A stretch of DNA of 64,000 nt from Clostridium sp. D53t1_180928_C8 (GTDB lineage: Bacteria; Bacillota; Clostridia; Clostridiales; Clostridiaceae), in contig NZ_JADPEL010000011.1 of the NCBI RefSeq assembly GCF_015667795.1, forward strand, positions 52,478 to 116,477, given 5' to 3'. Below, one piece after another: positions 1 through 9,507 of the stretch (position 1 is its first letter; every line of letters starts with the position of its first letter). A model generated the notes under the pieces. The model was not told where the DNA came from. It did no database searches and saw only the letters and a program-made list of their open reading frames with translations. Both the position numbers and the translations under genes were made by a program.

Positions 1-14
1 CATACGTTTGACAT
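1..14 (-). CDS. 5' end of a gene cut by the window edge
   Basis: An ATG at 12-14 on the minus strand is preceded by a strong Shine-Dalgarno (AAAGGAGAT, about 7 bases away). Only four codons (Met-Ser-Asn-Val) are visible, so nothing can be said about function. It lies 37 bases downstream of the ferredoxin gene in the same direction and is probably co-transcribed with it. Confidence 0.5.
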
Positions 15-51
15 ATTTTCATCTCCTTTATATTGTATTGAATAATTTAAA

Positions 52-240
52 TTATTCTTCTATTGAAATAGCTTGTACAGGACATCCATCACAAGCTTCT
101 CTTGTAGCATCTTCTAATTCTGCTGATATTTCACCTTCTATAGCTTCTGCAACTCCTGTATCTAATGAGAACACATCAGAACATACCCCTTCACATAATC
201 CACAGCTTATACATACATTTTGGTCTACAAATGCTTTCAT
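52..240 (-). CDS. Ferredoxin, single [4Fe-4S] type
   Basis: This 62-residue acidic protein carries low-potential electrons between redox enzymes in the cytoplasm. Cysteines 10, 13 and 16 (CISCGLC) plus Cys53 followed by Pro match the ligands of one [4Fe-4S] cluster. Cys20 and Cys50 remain over; in monocluster ferredoxins of this shape the equivalent pair is often a disulfide or a lost second cluster. The length is usual for the monocluster family and shorter than an 8Fe clostridial ferredoxin would need for two full motifs. The start has a good Shine-Dalgarno (CGGAGGAT). It is followed closely by another gene start at the window edge. Family assignment is secure; the partner enzyme is unknown. 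Confidence 0.93.
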   Translation of the reverse strand: MKAFVDQNVCISCGLCEGVCSDVFSLDTGVAEAIEGEISAELEDATREACDGCPVQAISIEE

Positions 241-373
241 TTTTTTATCCTCCGTTTATAATAATATTTTTTATCTGCTTTTATTATCTTCTAATAATTA
301 TTATTTGTCAATATCATTTCTTAGTGTTTTACTCAACTTTAATTTTTTTTATTTAAAGTGTTTATCAACATAG

Positions 374-409
374 AAAAAAGGAACTACAATTAAATTAGTT
401 CCTTTCTTT
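374..409 (-). terminator. Intrinsic terminator after the FNT channel gene
   Basis: A 10-bp perfect stem (AAAGGAACTA at 377-386 with TAGTTCCTTT at 396-405) and a 9-base loop is followed on the minus strand by a T-rich stretch. It lies directly behind the stop codon at 415. Confidence 0.8.
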
Positions 410-414
410 CTATA

Positions 415-1200
415 TTAAGAATTTTTCTTTTCTTTTGTTATAAAGTAATATGGTAAACCAACAAATAATACTCCACCTACAAAGTTTCCTAATGAAACCC
501 AAAGTAAGTTATGAGCCATTCCCATAATAGTAACATCTGCACCATGTGGTAGCATTAATCCCATTGCAAGGAATCCCATATTAGCTACACTATGTTCAAA
601 TCCAGCAGTTATAAATGTAAATAAGCACCACCAAATCATTAATATCTTAGCAGTTTCCTCTTTTAGTTTATAACACATCCAAGTTGCAAGACAAACTAAA
701 ACATTACATAATAACCCTCTTAAAAATAATTCCATTCCTGGAGTATTCATTTTTGTAGCAACATTGTTTACTATAAATTCTCCAATGTATGAACTTTTAC
801 CGCTTGCAACACCAGCTTGTACATATAGGAATGCCCCTACAACACCACCTATTAAGTTACCAACCCAAACTGCAACCCAAATTTTAACCGCATCTAACCA
901 AGATACTTTCTTTTCTAAAGCTCCTATAGTCATTATCATTGCATTACTAGTAAATAAATCTCCACCACACATGAAAACTAAACTTAATGCAACACCAAAA
1001 CATGCTCCCATTAATATTTTATAGATTTCAACTCCTGCATGGTGCATTGTTCCACCAATTGCATAAATTAACATAATTCCTAAGCTTACAAAGAAGCTTC
1101 CAAGGAAAGCAGATGTTAAATATTTTGCTATACTTTTATTAAATAAGCCAATTTTAACTTCTGCAGAGTGAGCTAAATTGTCAATTTCTCTCTTGTACAT
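415..1200 (-). CDS. Formate/nitrite/hydrosulfide transporter family (FNT) channel
   Basis: A membrane channel of about 262 residues that should form the pentamer typical of FNT proteins and pass small monovalent anions such as formate, nitrite or hydrosulfide. About six hydrophobic segments are visible, with the family-like stretches MCGGDLFTSNAM and GNLIGGVVGAFLY and a second half-repeat near GFEHSVANMGFLAMG. The reading frame is open for 28 codons upstream, but the ATG at 1200 follows AGAGGTG at ideal distance and begins MYKREIDN, so it is the better start. The gene stands downstream of the siroheme operon, separated by a terminator. That neighbourhood fits nitrite or sulfide transport better than formate, but the substrate cannot be read from the sequence. 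Confidence 0.88.
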   Translation of the reverse strand: MYKREIDNLAHSAEVKIGLFNKSIAKYLTSAFLGSFFVSLGIMLIYAIGGTMHHAGVEIYKILMGACFGVALSLVFMCGGDLFTSNAMIMTIGALEKKVSWLDAVKIWVAVWVGNLIGGVVGAFLYVQAGVASGKSSYIGEFIVNNVATKMNTPGMELFLRGLLCNVLVCLATWMCYKLKEETAKILMIWWCLFTFITAGFEHSVANMGFLAMGLMLPHGADVTIMGMAHNLLWVSLGNFVGGVLFVGLPYYFITKEKKNS

Positions 1201-1354
1201 TTCGACACCTCTACCTAATTTATTAATCTTTGTATTTTTTTTATCACAATTATATATAATACAACTTTTCTTAACATTTTTCAAACAAAAAATCCCATTA
1301 TTTAAAATTCCATCAAATTAATAATAATAAAGGTTTACTTTTTAAATAAATAAA

Positions 1355-1374
1355 AGGATTCTAAAAAGAATCCT
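1355..1374 (-). terminator. Terminator of the tetrapyrrole operon
   Basis: AGGATTC (1355-1361) pairs with GAATCCT (1368-1374) over a 6-base loop, and on the minus strand TTTTATTTATTT follows. It ends the cbiK end of the operon and separates it from the FNT gene. Confidence 0.75.
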
Positions 1375-1413
1375 CAAATTTATCAAACATTTGATATAGT
1401 TATTAATAATTTT

Positions 1414-2193
1414 TTATTTTTTTATAGCTTCTATAATATTTTTTATATAAAGCTTTCTTATTTTTTTATATTGTAAAAGAGAATTTTCATTTATAGTAAT
1501 ATTAATATTTTTTTCCTTTAACATCTCCATCCATGATCCATCTCCACTGGATATATCTGATATGACATGTTTTCCAGGAATTATAAATAATGGTTTTATT
1601 AATAAACTACTCACTTCATCATGTACTATACTTTCAATTACAGAGTCTATTGTTTTTTCTCCTTCTAATGTAGCCATATAAACCCTTTTATTACTAATCT
1701 TCTTAACTGCACTCTCAATTACATTATATAGTTTATTAGAGCTTTTTTTTGATCCATGACCAACTAATAAGATATCATCATTGTTACTATTTTCACAAAT
1801 TATATCTGCAATTTCATACCCTTCTTGATTTAATTTGTCATCATCAGTAAATAAAGTTTTGCTAATTACTAGCTTTTCCATTGAATATTTATACTCATTT
1901 ACTATTTCTTCAATTTGTTTCTTTTCTCTTCCACTCATTATATGTAGTGGTTGTATAATTACTTCTTCATATCCGTGATTAACTAAATTAAACAATGCCT
2001 TACTCAAATGAGGTATAACATAATCATGCCTTTCCTTTAAAAGGTCTATAATCCTATTAGATGTAAAAGCTTTAATTATTGTATACTCTTCTCCAAAACA
2101 CTTATCTAAGTCCTTTTCTAAAAGCCCTATACTTTTTTTAATCCCCTCTAAATTTGCGCTTCCAAAAGCCACTAAAACTATTGCTTTACTCAT
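1414..2193 (-). CDS. cbiK: Sirohydrochlorin chelatase, CbiK type
   Basis: Inserts a divalent metal (cobalt in the anaerobic cobalamin route, or iron to make siroheme) into sirohydrochlorin. The 259-residue protein has the two-lobed class II chelatase layout. His146 (LVGHGSKK), Glu178 (ATLEGEK) and His209 (PGKHVISD) fall almost exactly where CbiK of Salmonella has its catalytic His145, Glu175 and His207. Last gene of the hemA-to-cbiK operon, 39 bases after hemL, with GGGGGT as Shine-Dalgarno. All upstream steps to sirohydrochlorin are encoded in the same operon and no corrin-ring genes are nearby. The in vivo metal could therefore be iron; sequence alone does not decide this. Confidence 0.9.
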   Translation of the reverse strand: MSKAIVLVAFGSANLEGIKKSIGLLEKDLDKCFGEEYTIIKAFTSNRIIDLLKERHDYVIPHLSKALFNLVNHGYEEVIIQPLHIMSGREKKQIEEIVNEYKYSMEKLVISKTLFTDDDKLNQEGYEIADIICENSNNDDILLVGHGSKKSSNKLYNVIESAVKKISNKRVYMATLEGEKTIDSVIESIVHDEVSSLLIKPLFIIPGKHVISDISSGDGSWMEMLKEKNINITINENSLLQYKKIRKLYIKNIIEAIKK

Positions 2194-2232
2194 AAAATAT
2201 ATACCCCCATACTTTAGTTAAGATTTAAAATT

Positions 2233-3507
2233 CTAAACTTCTAACTGCTTAAACACTTCTAAGAACCTATCAATATGCTCTTCTGTATGAACTGCACTTA
2301 AAAACATTGACTCAAATTGTGATTGTGGTATATTAAATCCACTCTTTAACATATGTAAGAAATATTTTTTAAACATCTCTAAATCGCAACTCTTTGCATC
2401 ATCATAGCTTCTTACTGGATTTCTGTCAGTAAAGAATACTGTCATCATTCCACCAACTCTATTAACTGTTAGTTTTATTCCCTTTTCCCTTGCTATATCT
2501 TCAATTCCCTTTTGAAGCTTTTCACCAATTTTCTCTATATGCTCATATATGTCTTGATTTTCTTTAAGTATATTAAGTGTTGATATTCCTGCTGCCATTA
2601 CCACTGGATTGCCTGACATAGTTCCTGCTTGATATACTCCACCAAGTGGCGATAACTTTTCCATTATCTCGTGTCTTCCTCCATATACCCCACATGGAAG
2701 ACCTCCACCTATTATTTTAGCGTAAGTAATTAAATCTGGTTTTACATTAAATAAACTTTGAGCGCCTTTATATGCTACTCTAAATCCACTCATAACCTCA
2801 TCAAATATTAATAATGAACCATATTCATCACATAATACTCTTAAAGTTTCCATAAACTCATTTTCAGCCTTAACTACTCCCATATTTCCTGCAATTGGTT
2901 CAATAATAACTGCAGCAATATCATCACCATATGCCTCAAATAAAGATCTTACTTGCTCCATATCATTATATACACCAACTAAAGTATTTTTTATACTATC
3001 ATTAGGTATTCCTAAACATCCCGCGATACCTTCAGTTAATACTCCTGAACCCGCTTCAACTAAGAAACCATCAAAATGTCCATGATAACATCCTGCAAAT
3101 TTTATTATTTTATTCTTTCCTGTATATCCTCTAGCAAGCTTTATTGCACTCATTGTAGCTTCTGTACCTGAGTTAACAAATCTCACCATTTCTACATTAT
3201 CCATTTCTTCACATAAGAATCTACTCATTTGCAACTCTAATTCTGTTGGTGCCCCAAAAGCTATAGCACTTTCAGAAATTTCTTTAATAGCCGTTACAAC
3301 TTGTTCATTACAATGCCCTAATAACATTGGTCCCCAAGCTAAAACAAAATCTATATATTCATTTCCATCTTCATCTTTTATTATTACACCTTTTCCAGAC
3401 TTCATAACTGGAGGATCTATCCCCATATCTCTATAAGCTCTTACAGGTGAATTAACCCCACCTGGCATATATTTTTTTGATTCATCAAAAATTTGTTGGT
3501 TAGACAT
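2233..3507 (-). CDS. hemL: Glutamate-1-semialdehyde 2,1-aminomutase
   Basis: PLP enzyme that converts glutamate-1-semialdehyde to 5-aminolevulinate, the second step of the C5 tetrapyrrole pathway. At 424 residues it has normal length. The PLP lysine is Lys264 in [13 protein letters not shown], the phosphate/PLP-binding region [16 protein letters not shown] lies near residue 113, and the gating-loop region GSGVLTEG near 153. It starts one base after the hemB stop with GAGGAAAAATAAT in front, so translation is probably coupled. Part of the siroheme-type operon. Confidence 0.97.
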   Translation of the reverse strand: MSNQQIFDESKKYMPGGVNSPVRAYRDMGIDPPVMKSGKGVIIKDEDGNEYIDFVLAWGPMLLGHCNEQVVTAIKEISESAIAFGAPTELELQMSRFLCEEMDNVEMVRFVNSGTEATMSAIKLARGYTGKNKIIKFAGCYHGHFDGFLVEAGSGVLTEGIAGCLGIPNDSIKNTLVGVYNDMEQVRSLFEAYGDDIAAVIIEPIAGNMGVVKAENEFMETLRVLCDEYGSLLIFDEVMSGFRVAYKGAQSLFNVKPDLITYAKIIGGGLPCGVYGGRHEIMEKLSPLGGVYQAGTMSGNPVVMAAGISTLNILKENQDIYEHIEKIGEKLQKGIEDIAREKGIKLTVNRVGGMMTVFFTDRNPVRSYDDAKSCDLEMFKKYFLHMLKSGFNIPQSQFESMFLSAVHTEEHIDRFLEVFKQLEV

Positions 3508-3508
3508 A

Positions 3509-4480
3509 TTATTTTTCCTCCTTAAGCCACTTTGCAGCTTCTAATGCATAATAAGTTATTATCATCTTAGCACCAGCTCTTTTCATTGATAAAAGCATTT
3601 CAAGGGCTACTAATTTTTCATTTATTAATCCTGCTTCTCCTGCATTTTTTACCATTGCATATTCACCACTAACATTATATACACAAATAGGTACATTTAT
3701 TTTATCTCTAGCTTCTTTTACTATATCAAGATAAGACATTGCAGGTTTAACCATTATTACATCTGCACCCTCATTTAAATCTGCTTCTATTTCAGCCATT
3801 GCCTCTCTAGAATTTGCAGGGTCCATTTGATAGCCTTTTCTATCTCCAAAGCTTGGAGCTGATCCTGCAGCTTCTCTAAATGGTCCATAAAATGCTGATG
3901 AATATTTAGCTGCGTAACTCATTATAGGTAAGTTTTCATACCCATTTTTATCTAAAACATCTCTTATATATCCTATTCTTCCATCCATCATATCAGAAGG
4001 AGCAATCATATCTGCACCTGCTTTAGCATGTGATAATGCTATTTCTCCTAAATATACTAATGTTTTATCATTATTTACATTATGGTCATTTAATATTCCA
4101 CAATGTCCATGATCAGTATATTCACACATACAGACATCAGTAATTATATATAAATCTCTGCTTAATTCTCTTAGCTTTCTTATAGCCTTTTGAACTATTC
4201 CATTTTCATTATAAGCTTCACTTCCAACACAATCCTTATGCTCTGGAATTCCAAATAATATTACAGACTTTACTTTAGCTTCATTTAATTCATCAACTAA
4301 TTCATTTAACCTATCAATAGACCAATGATAATTTCCTTTTAATGAACTTATTTCTTTTTTTATATCATTACCCTCAACTACAAAAACTGGATAAATAAAA
4401 TCATCTACACTTAATGAATTTTCTCTTACTAAACTTCTTATTACAGAATTTGCTCTTAGCCTTCTACCTCTTCTAAACAT
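3509..4480 (-). CDS. hemB: Delta-aminolevulinic acid dehydratase (porphobilinogen synthase)
   Basis: Condenses two 5-aminolevulinates to porphobilinogen. The 323-residue protein carries the Schiff-base lysines Lys192 ([11 protein letters not shown]) and Lys245 ([10 protein letters not shown]). It has a three-cysteine zinc site (Cys117, Cys119, Cys127 in [14 protein letters not shown]), so it belongs to the zinc-dependent class. The start overlaps the end of cobA-hemD by 8 bases and has AAGGAGG as Shine-Dalgarno, showing tight operon coupling. Confidence 0.97.
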   Translation of the reverse strand: MFRRGRRLRANSVIRSLVRENSLSVDDFIYPVFVVEGNDIKKEISSLKGNYHWSIDRLNELVDELNEAKVKSVILFGIPEHKDCVGSEAYNENGIVQKAIRKLRELSRDLYIITDVCMCEYTDHGHCGILNDHNVNNDKTLVYLGEIALSHAKAGADMIAPSDMMDGRIGYIRDVLDKNGYENLPIMSYAAKYSSAFYGPFREAAGSAPSFGDRKGYQMDPANSREAMAEIEADLNEGADVIMVKPAMSYLDIVKEARDKINVPICVYNVSGEYAMVKNAGEAGLINEKLVALEMLLSMKRAGAKMIITYYALEAAKWLKEEK

Positions 4481-5951
4481 TTTCTGCCTCCTTAAATTCT
4501 ATTATTTCCTTAAGGAATCCCTCTTCAGAATGCTTTTTACACATAAAACACTCCATTTCCTTTTCTCTTATTGCCTTTGCTGTTTGAGGACCAATTGCAA
4601 TAAGCTTCTTTTCTCTTACTGCCTCTAACCCTAACATATCAACCATATTAGTCACGGTACTTGGACTTGTAAATAATACGTAATCAACTTCATCAAATAC
4701 TCTTTTATTTCTTAATGTTCCACAAATAGTATCATAAATATGAACTCTATCTACTTCTAACCCTAATTTACTTATTTCATCAGCTAAATAACTTCTACTA
4801 CCCGAAGAACAAGGGATTAAAACTTTTTCTCCTTTAACCAAGTGAGGTGATAAAGCCTTAAATAATCCTTCTCCAACAAATTCTCTTGCCATTACAAATG
4901 GTACTATTCCTCTTTTAATTAATGCTTTTTTAGTAGCCTTTCCTATTACAGAAAACTTAGCCTTTAAATTTCTAATATCATAATTTTCTTCTATTAAATA
5001 ATCAAAGAAATGATTAACACCATTTACTGATGTTAAAATAATATGATCATACTCTGAAAGCTTTTCTAAATATGACTTTAAATTTTCCTTTGTTGGTTTA
5101 ATCTTTATTGAATTTATCTCTGTTACTTCTGCCCCTAAATCTTTTAAAGCACTTTTTAAACTTGAGCTTTGCTCTCTAGATCTAGTTATACATATATTAG
5201 TTCCAAATAAAGGTTTATTTTCATACCAAGATAATTTTTCATTTAGTTCTACAACTTCACCAACAACGATTATACATGGTGATTTAAGTCCAGCTTCTCT
5301 TGCTTTTTCTGTAATATTATCTAAAGTACCAATCACTTTTCTTTGTTTAGATGAAGTACCTCTCATTACTACAGCTGCTGCCGTATCCTTTTCCTTCCCG
5401 TTAGAAATCAAATTTTCTACTATTCTCTCTATATTTTCAAGTCCCATCATGAAAACAAGAGTTCCATTTTCCTTTGCTAAAGCCTCCCAATTTATTTTTT
5501 CACTCGCACTAGTCATTCCTGTTACAATATGAAAACTTTGTGCTATAGCCCTTTGAGTTATTGGAATTCCTGCATAATTCAAAACAGAAATTGGTGAAGT
5601 TACACCTGGTATTACTTCAAAATCTAAGCTTTCTTTAACAAGTGATAATACTTCTTCTCCACCTCTTCCAAACACATAAGGATCTCCACCCTTTACTCTC
5701 CCAACTATATGTCCTTCTTTAACAAGTTTAACAAGCATATCATTTATCTCTTCTTGTGTTTTGTAGTGAGCTCCAGGCTCTTTTCCACAATAATACACTA
5801 AACACTCTTCATTTAAATAATTTAAAATATTATTTGAAACCAATCTATCATAAAGTACAGCTGTACATTTTTCTAACACTTTAACAGCTTTAACTGTTAA
5901 TAACTCTTCATCTCCAGGTCCAGTTCCTATTATATATGCTTTTCCATTCAT
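4473..5951 (-). CDS. cobA-hemD: Uroporphyrinogen-III C-methyltransferase / uroporphyrinogen-III synthase fusion
   Basis: Two-domain protein of 492 residues. The N-terminal ~240 residues are an SAM-dependent uroporphyrinogen III methyltransferase making precorrin-2: GTGPGDEELLTVKAV at the start, GRVKGGDPYVFGRGGEE near 105 and VIPGVTSPISVLNYAGIP near 128. Residues ~250-490 are uroporphyrinogen III synthase, closing the ring of hydroxymethylbilane. This fusion is common in clostridia and lactobacilli that make cobalamin or siroheme. There is no hemE in the window, so flux is directed to the precorrin-2 branch rather than to protoheme. Sits between hemC and hemB in the operon. Confidence 0.95.
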   Translation of the reverse strand: MNGKAYIIGTGPGDEELLTVKAVKVLEKCTAVLYDRLVSNNILNYLNEECLVYYCGKEPGAHYKTQEEINDMLVKLVKEGHIVGRVKGGDPYVFGRGGEEVLSLVKESLDFEVIPGVTSPISVLNYAGIPITQRAIAQSFHIVTGMTSASEKINWEALAKENGTLVFMMGLENIERIVENLISNGKEKDTAAAVVMRGTSSKQRKVIGTLDNITEKAREAGLKSPCIIVVGEVVELNEKLSWYENKPLFGTNICITRSREQSSSLKSALKDLGAEVTEINSIKIKPTKENLKSYLEKLSEYDHIILTSVNGVNHFFDYLIEENYDIRNLKAKFSVIGKATKKALIKRGIVPFVMAREFVGEGLFKALSPHLVKGEKVLIPCSSGSRSYLADEISKLGLEVDRVHIYDTICGTLRNKRVFDEVDYVLFTSPSTVTNMVDMLGLEAVREKKLIAIGPQTAKAIREKEMECFMCKKHSEEGFLKEIIEFKEAENV

Positions 5952-5995
5952 AATTAACGCCTACTTTCCTCAGACTATTTTGTATAATTTTACTA

Positions 5996-6868
5996 TTATG
6001 CCCTCAATATCTTTTGAGCTAACTTTTTACCTAACTCAACGTATTCTTCTTTATTTCCTAAAATATCTTTTTTAACTATTATACCATTAACTTCATATGT
6101 TCCTATTATATATATATCATTTCCTTGAAGCCTTGCATATGCACCAATTAAACTATGACATCCACCATTTAATTCTCTCATAAAGCTTCTCTCTGCCCCT
6201 ACCGTAATTCTTACGTCTATATTATCTAATTTTCTAAAATAATCATTATAATCACCATTTTTTAAGCACTCTATTCCCAAAGCTCCTTGAGATACAGCTG
6301 GTACAAAAATTTCTGGATTCAGATAATCACTAATTATTTCATCCATCCCTAGTCTCTTTAACCCAGCAGCCGCTAATATAATTCCATCCATACCTTCACT
6401 TTTCATCTTATCAAGCCTTGTACCAACATTTCCTCTAATAGGAACAATATTTATATCTTCTCTTAATGCCTTTAATTGAGCTGATCTTCTTATGCTACTA
6501 GTTCCTATTATTGCACCCTTTCTTAACTCCTTTAATGTTTCACCATTTTGACAGACTAAAACATCTCTTACATCTTCTCTCTCTGGCATTGCTGTTAATT
6601 CAAAATCTACTCCCATTTCATATGGAACGTCTTTCATAGAATGTACTGCCGCATGCGCTCTTCCATCTAATAATGCTATTTCAATCTCCTTTGTAAATAA
6701 GCCTTTACCACCTATCTTATCTAACGTTACATCTAATCTCTTATCGCCTTCAGTTACTACAAGAAGTTTCTTAGTATCTATATTAACTTTATCCCTTAAT
6801 AGCTTCATAACTGTTTCAGTTTGAGTTTGAGCTAACAAACTTTTTCTAGTTGCTAAAATTAATTCCAT
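5996..6868 (-). CDS. hemC: Porphobilinogen deaminase (hydroxymethylbilane synthase)
   Basis: Polymerises four porphobilinogens to hydroxymethylbilane. At 290 residues it is slightly shorter than the usual ~310. The dipyrromethane cofactor attaches to Cys237. The surrounding motif reads [11 protein letters not shown], while most homologues have GGCQVPIG, a mild divergence next to an intact cysteine. The catalytic Asp in HSMKDVP and the arginine motif [11 protein letters not shown] are present. It begins 5 bases after the SirC-like gene with only a weak Shine-Dalgarno, as expected for a coupled internal gene. Confidence 0.96.
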   Translation of the reverse strand: MELILATRKSLLAQTQTETVMKLLRDKVNIDTKKLLVVTEGDKRLDVTLDKIGGKGLFTKEIEIALLDGRAHAAVHSMKDVPYEMGVDFELTAMPEREDVRDVLVCQNGETLKELRKGAIIGTSSIRRSAQLKALREDINIVPIRGNVGTRLDKMKSEGMDGIILAAAGLKRLGMDEIISDYLNPEIFVPAVSQGALGIECLKNGDYNDYFRKLDNIDVRITVGAERSFMRELNGGCHSLIGAYARLQGNDIYIIGTYEVNGIIVKKDILGNKEEYVELGKKLAQKILRA

Positions 6869-6873
6869 AAATT

Positions 6874-7554
6874 TTATTCTTCCTTTCCTAGTGACTTTAT
6901 CTTACTTACTATATCATCATTATAAAATAACCTAAATACTTCTAAAATTTTATTTTTGCTATAAAAAAATTTACAATCACTAGAGTTTATAAATTTTAAT
7001 AAATCATCTTTTATTTCTTTATCTAATGTTAAATAATTTCTTATTTTACCTGTTAGATTTATATACTCATCAAATTCTTGAAGAGATTCAGTAATTGAAT
7101 CTGCTACCATAACCGACCCTCTTGGGTTTCCTACTTTAGTATTAACTGCTACCGTAATAAATTCACTTTCTCTAGTAACAGGTATTACCCCCATACCTTC
7201 TTTAAATTTTGATGAATTTATATATATTTTAAATAACTCTTCACAATCCGCCTTTATTCTATTAATTACACTTTCATCATCAATGGCAATTATTATTAAA
7301 TGTTTATCTAATATAAAGTCTTTATTATAACTTCCCTTTATAAGTTTTACTTTATTTTCATTAAATTTATAAAAATCCGCTAAAAAGTCTAAGGATAAAA
7401 CTTCTATATTACTACCTTTATTATAAAAGTTCCTTACTTTAATTAATGCGCCTCTTCCTGCCCCTATTACTCCAATTCTAATCTTTTCTCCAAAAAGCGT
7501 TATAGGTGCATAATTTAACTCTCCATGAATATTTTCTTTAAAATATTCAGACAT
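6874..7554 (-). CDS. Precorrin-2 dehydrogenase (SirC/CysG-N-like)
   Basis: Likely oxidises precorrin-2 to sirohydrochlorin with NAD+. The 226-residue protein has a Rossmann fold with [16 protein letters not shown] near residue 28 and the family stretch [18 protein letters not shown]. In the family this position usually reads with Asn near the start of the sirohydrochlorin-binding part. The first ~25 residues are an unusual extension before the Rossmann motif. It lacks a recognisable separate chelatase domain, so CbiK at the operon end would do the metal insertion. Starts 40 bases inside the end of hemA, with AAAGGACG before the ATG, a real overlap that implies coupled translation. Confidence 0.85.
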   Translation of the reverse strand: MSEYFKENIHGELNYAPITLFGEKIRIGVIGAGRGALIKVRNFYNKGSNIEVLSLDFLADFYKFNENKVKLIKGSYNKDFILDKHLIIIAIDDESVINRIKADCEELFKIYINSSKFKEGMGVIPVTRESEFITVAVNTKVGNPRGSVMVADSITESLQEFDEYINLTGKIRNYLTLDKEIKDDLLKFINSSDCKFFYSKNKILEVFRLFYNDDIVSKIKSLGKEE

Positions 7555-8717
7555 TCATTTTCACGTCCTTTTAACTTTTCTTCCTTTAACAGTTTTATAG
7601 CTCTATTTATATAATAATCCGATGTGCTTTTTATTAAAGTTGTAGCCAAATCAATATCTCTATCATCCTTACATTTATGTTCAAAAGACTTAACTCTACT
7701 TTCTACAACGCTATTTCCTGTAGTTTTCATTTCATGTATATAATATGTAACTTCTCTAATATTTAACCAATCTTTATATTCATTTAGATACCTATCAATT
7801 AGAAACTTATATTCATTCATCTTTTCATTTCTTAGCTTTCTATTATTTCCATCTAATTTACTTATTGTATCTATATCTAGTAAAGTTGTTCTTTTATTTT
7901 CAGCTAAAGATTCTTCAATATCTCTTGGAAGAGCTAAATCTATTAACATAATTTCTTTTCCATATTTACTTATATATTCATCTTTAATAACAACATGTGG
8001 AGCTGCAGTACAGCTTATAACTGCATCTATATCATTAATAACTTCTTTATATTCATTAAAATCTAATATTTCTACTCTATTATCATTTAAATCTGGAACT
8101 TTACTCTTATTTCTTACGACAATAAATATTTTTTTAAATTTACTGCCCAATGCATATTTAACAACTAAACTTCCTATTGTACCATATCCTAATACCATAA
8201 TACTGTTTGCCCCAAAGCTTTCGGCTTCATTTACTGCAATAGATGATGCTGAAACTGGTATCTCATATAACTTACTTTCTGTCCTAAACCTTTTTCCACA
8301 GCTTATTGCCTCTTCAAATAACCGTAAAAGCTTGGTATGTATAGCTTTATGCTCTAAACTTAATTCATAAGCTGATTTTACTTGACCTAATATCTGATCC
8401 TCACCTAATATTTTAGAATGAAATCCACAAACAACTTCTAATAAGTGTTTAGCTACAGCTATACCTCCAAGATAAAAAGTATACTCTATAAGCGAAATAT
8501 CCCAATCCAATATTTCAAATATATTTCTTATTTCACTTTCAGTTCCTAAACAACCTGAAATATAAATTTCGGTTCTATTACATGTACTTATTATTACTAC
8601 TTCTTCATATATTTTATTTAATTCTTCTATTGCCTTAGACTGCCTACTTAACGTAATAGCAAATCTCTCTCTTATCTTTATATCAACATTTTTTCTTATC
8701 CCTATAAGACCTAACAC
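7515..8717 (-). CDS. hemA: Glutamyl-tRNA reductase
   Basis: First enzyme of the C5 pathway: reduces Glu-tRNA(Glu) with NADPH to glutamate-1-semialdehyde. 400 residues with the nucleophile Cys46 in STCNRTEIY, the tRNA/active-site motif GEDQILGQVKSAY, and a nucleotide-binding motif VLGYGTIGSL. The start codon is GTG at 8715-8717 behind a GGTGAT sequence. It is the first gene of a seven-gene operon reaching to cbiK. A minus-strand TATAAT-like element at 8747-8752 could be its -10 box; the terminator of the preceding gene lies immediately upstream. Confidence 0.95.
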   Translation of the reverse strand: MLGLIGIRKNVDIKIRERFAITLSRQSKAIEELNKIYEEVVIISTCNRTEIYISGCLGTESEIRNIFEILDWDISLIEYTFYLGGIAVAKHLLEVVCGFHSKILGEDQILGQVKSAYELSLEHKAIHTKLLRLFEEAISCGKRFRTESKLYEIPVSASSIAVNEAESFGANSIMVLGYGTIGSLVVKYALGSKFKKIFIVVRNKSKVPDLNDNRVEILDFNEYKEVINDIDAVISCTAAPHVVIKDEYISKYGKEIMLIDLALPRDIEESLAENKRTTLLDIDTISKLDGNNRKLRNEKMNEYKFLIDRYLNEYKDWLNIREVTYYIHEMKTTGNSVVESRVKSFEHKCKDDRDIDLATTLIKSTSDYYINRAIKLLKEEKLKGRENECLNILKKIFMES

Positions 8718-8770
8718 CTAATCACCACATTTCTAAGCTATATTTCATTATAATATCACAAAATTTTTTA

Positions 8771-8810
8771 ATAAAAAAGTTAAGGAAGCTTAGCCCCTTA
8801 ACTTTTTTAT
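8771..8810 (-). terminator. Strong terminator between the 90-aa gene and hemA
   Basis: A 15-bp perfect stem (8771-8785 with 8796-8810, core AAGTTAAGG/CCTTAACTT) and a 10-base loop, with a T run inside the descending arm. It isolates hemA from upstream transcription and works on either strand in principle. Confidence 0.85.
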
Positions 8811-8903
8811 TATAATACTAATTTAACTTTTATTCACTATTTTATTCCATTAATCTTTTTAATGAATCTTATTACTTTTTATAATAAACCATCTTCCCGC
8901 CTC

Positions 8904-8917
8904 TGTAAACGTTTAAA
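8904..8917. promoter_or_regulatory. Candidate CcpA (cre) site
   Basis: TGTAAACGTTTAAA fits every position of the published cre consensus WGWAARCGYTWWMA. It lies just behind the 90-aa gene and 190 bases before hemA, on the far side of a terminator from hemA, so what it would control is unclear. One match of this length in AT-rich DNA can be chance. Confidence 0.3.
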
Positions 8918-8922
8918 AATTT

Positions 8923-9195
8923 TTATATATTGCTTACCTTTTCAACTATTATAACTTCTCCAAAAAATTTATTACTTACTATAGTTCGTCCCACTCGAAA
9001 ATTTGAATTTGCATTTTCTATAATGCTCTTTATTTTAAAGCTATCAGTACATTCACTTGATAAAATTCCTCTCTTAGCACCCGCTTCTATTAACATACAT
9101 CTATACTTTTCTATATAATCTTCAAGCAAATCTCTTCTATAAATTTTTCCTTCTTTTAAAGAACCATACCTTATTACTTCTTCTACACCTTTCAC
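8923..9195 (-). CDS. Hypothetical 90-aa protein
   Basis: Not recognised. A soluble, charged protein of 90 residues with three cysteines or fewer, no signal peptide and no membrane segment. The N-terminal half is rich in Glu, Lys and Arg (VEEVIRYGSLKEGKIYRRD) and the C-terminal part ends in a beta-looking stretch (FFGEVIIVEKVSNI). The GTG start at 9193-9195 follows an almost perfect Shine-Dalgarno (AGGAGGG, 6-base spacing), and a strong terminator follows the gene. These two signals are the main reason to regard it as a real single-gene unit. Confidence 0.75.
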   Translation of the reverse strand: MKGVEEVIRYGSLKEGKIYRRDLLEDYIEKYRCMLIEAGAKRGILSSECTDSFKIKSIIENANSNFRVGRTIVSNKFFGEVIIVEKVSNI

Positions 9196-9507
9196 AATGA
9201 TCCCTCCTAAACCTGATTTTTAAATTACAGTATTTATATTAATTAACCTTATTTAATTTTGAATCATCCCGCTTTAATAAAAAATAAATTATATAGATTT
9301 TATAAGTCAACCTTATTATTAGCACTTTTAGATTACTTATATATTTTTTTATTTATCTATATAAATTAAATTTTCATTATTATATTAGGATATTATACTA
9401 TATTCAACATTATAATTAGTTATGTATACTTTTAATTAAAATACTTATTAATTAACACTATAAAAAAAGGCATTTATGTACTACTACATAAATACCTTTA
9501 TAATTCT
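9196..9507. other. Gene-free AT-rich stretch
   Basis: About 310 bases between the 90-aa gene and the YitT-type gene. It holds the promoter region of the 90-aa gene (no clear -35/-10 pair could be fixed) and, at its left-to-right end, the terminator of the YitT-type gene at 9466-9499. No further conserved structure or small gene with a ribosome site was seen. Confidence 0.6.
9466..9499 (-). terminator. Terminator of the YitT-type gene
   Basis: AAAGGCATTTATGTA pairs with TACATAAATACCTTT over a short loop. The single mismatch becomes a U-G wobble only when transcribed from the minus strand, which agrees with its position behind the minus-strand gene. Confidence 0.8.

Noticed and set aside
1201-1413. 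Cobalamin riboswitch near the tetrapyrrole operon
   Set aside because: No B12-box (GCCACTG-like) sequence is present here or before hemA.
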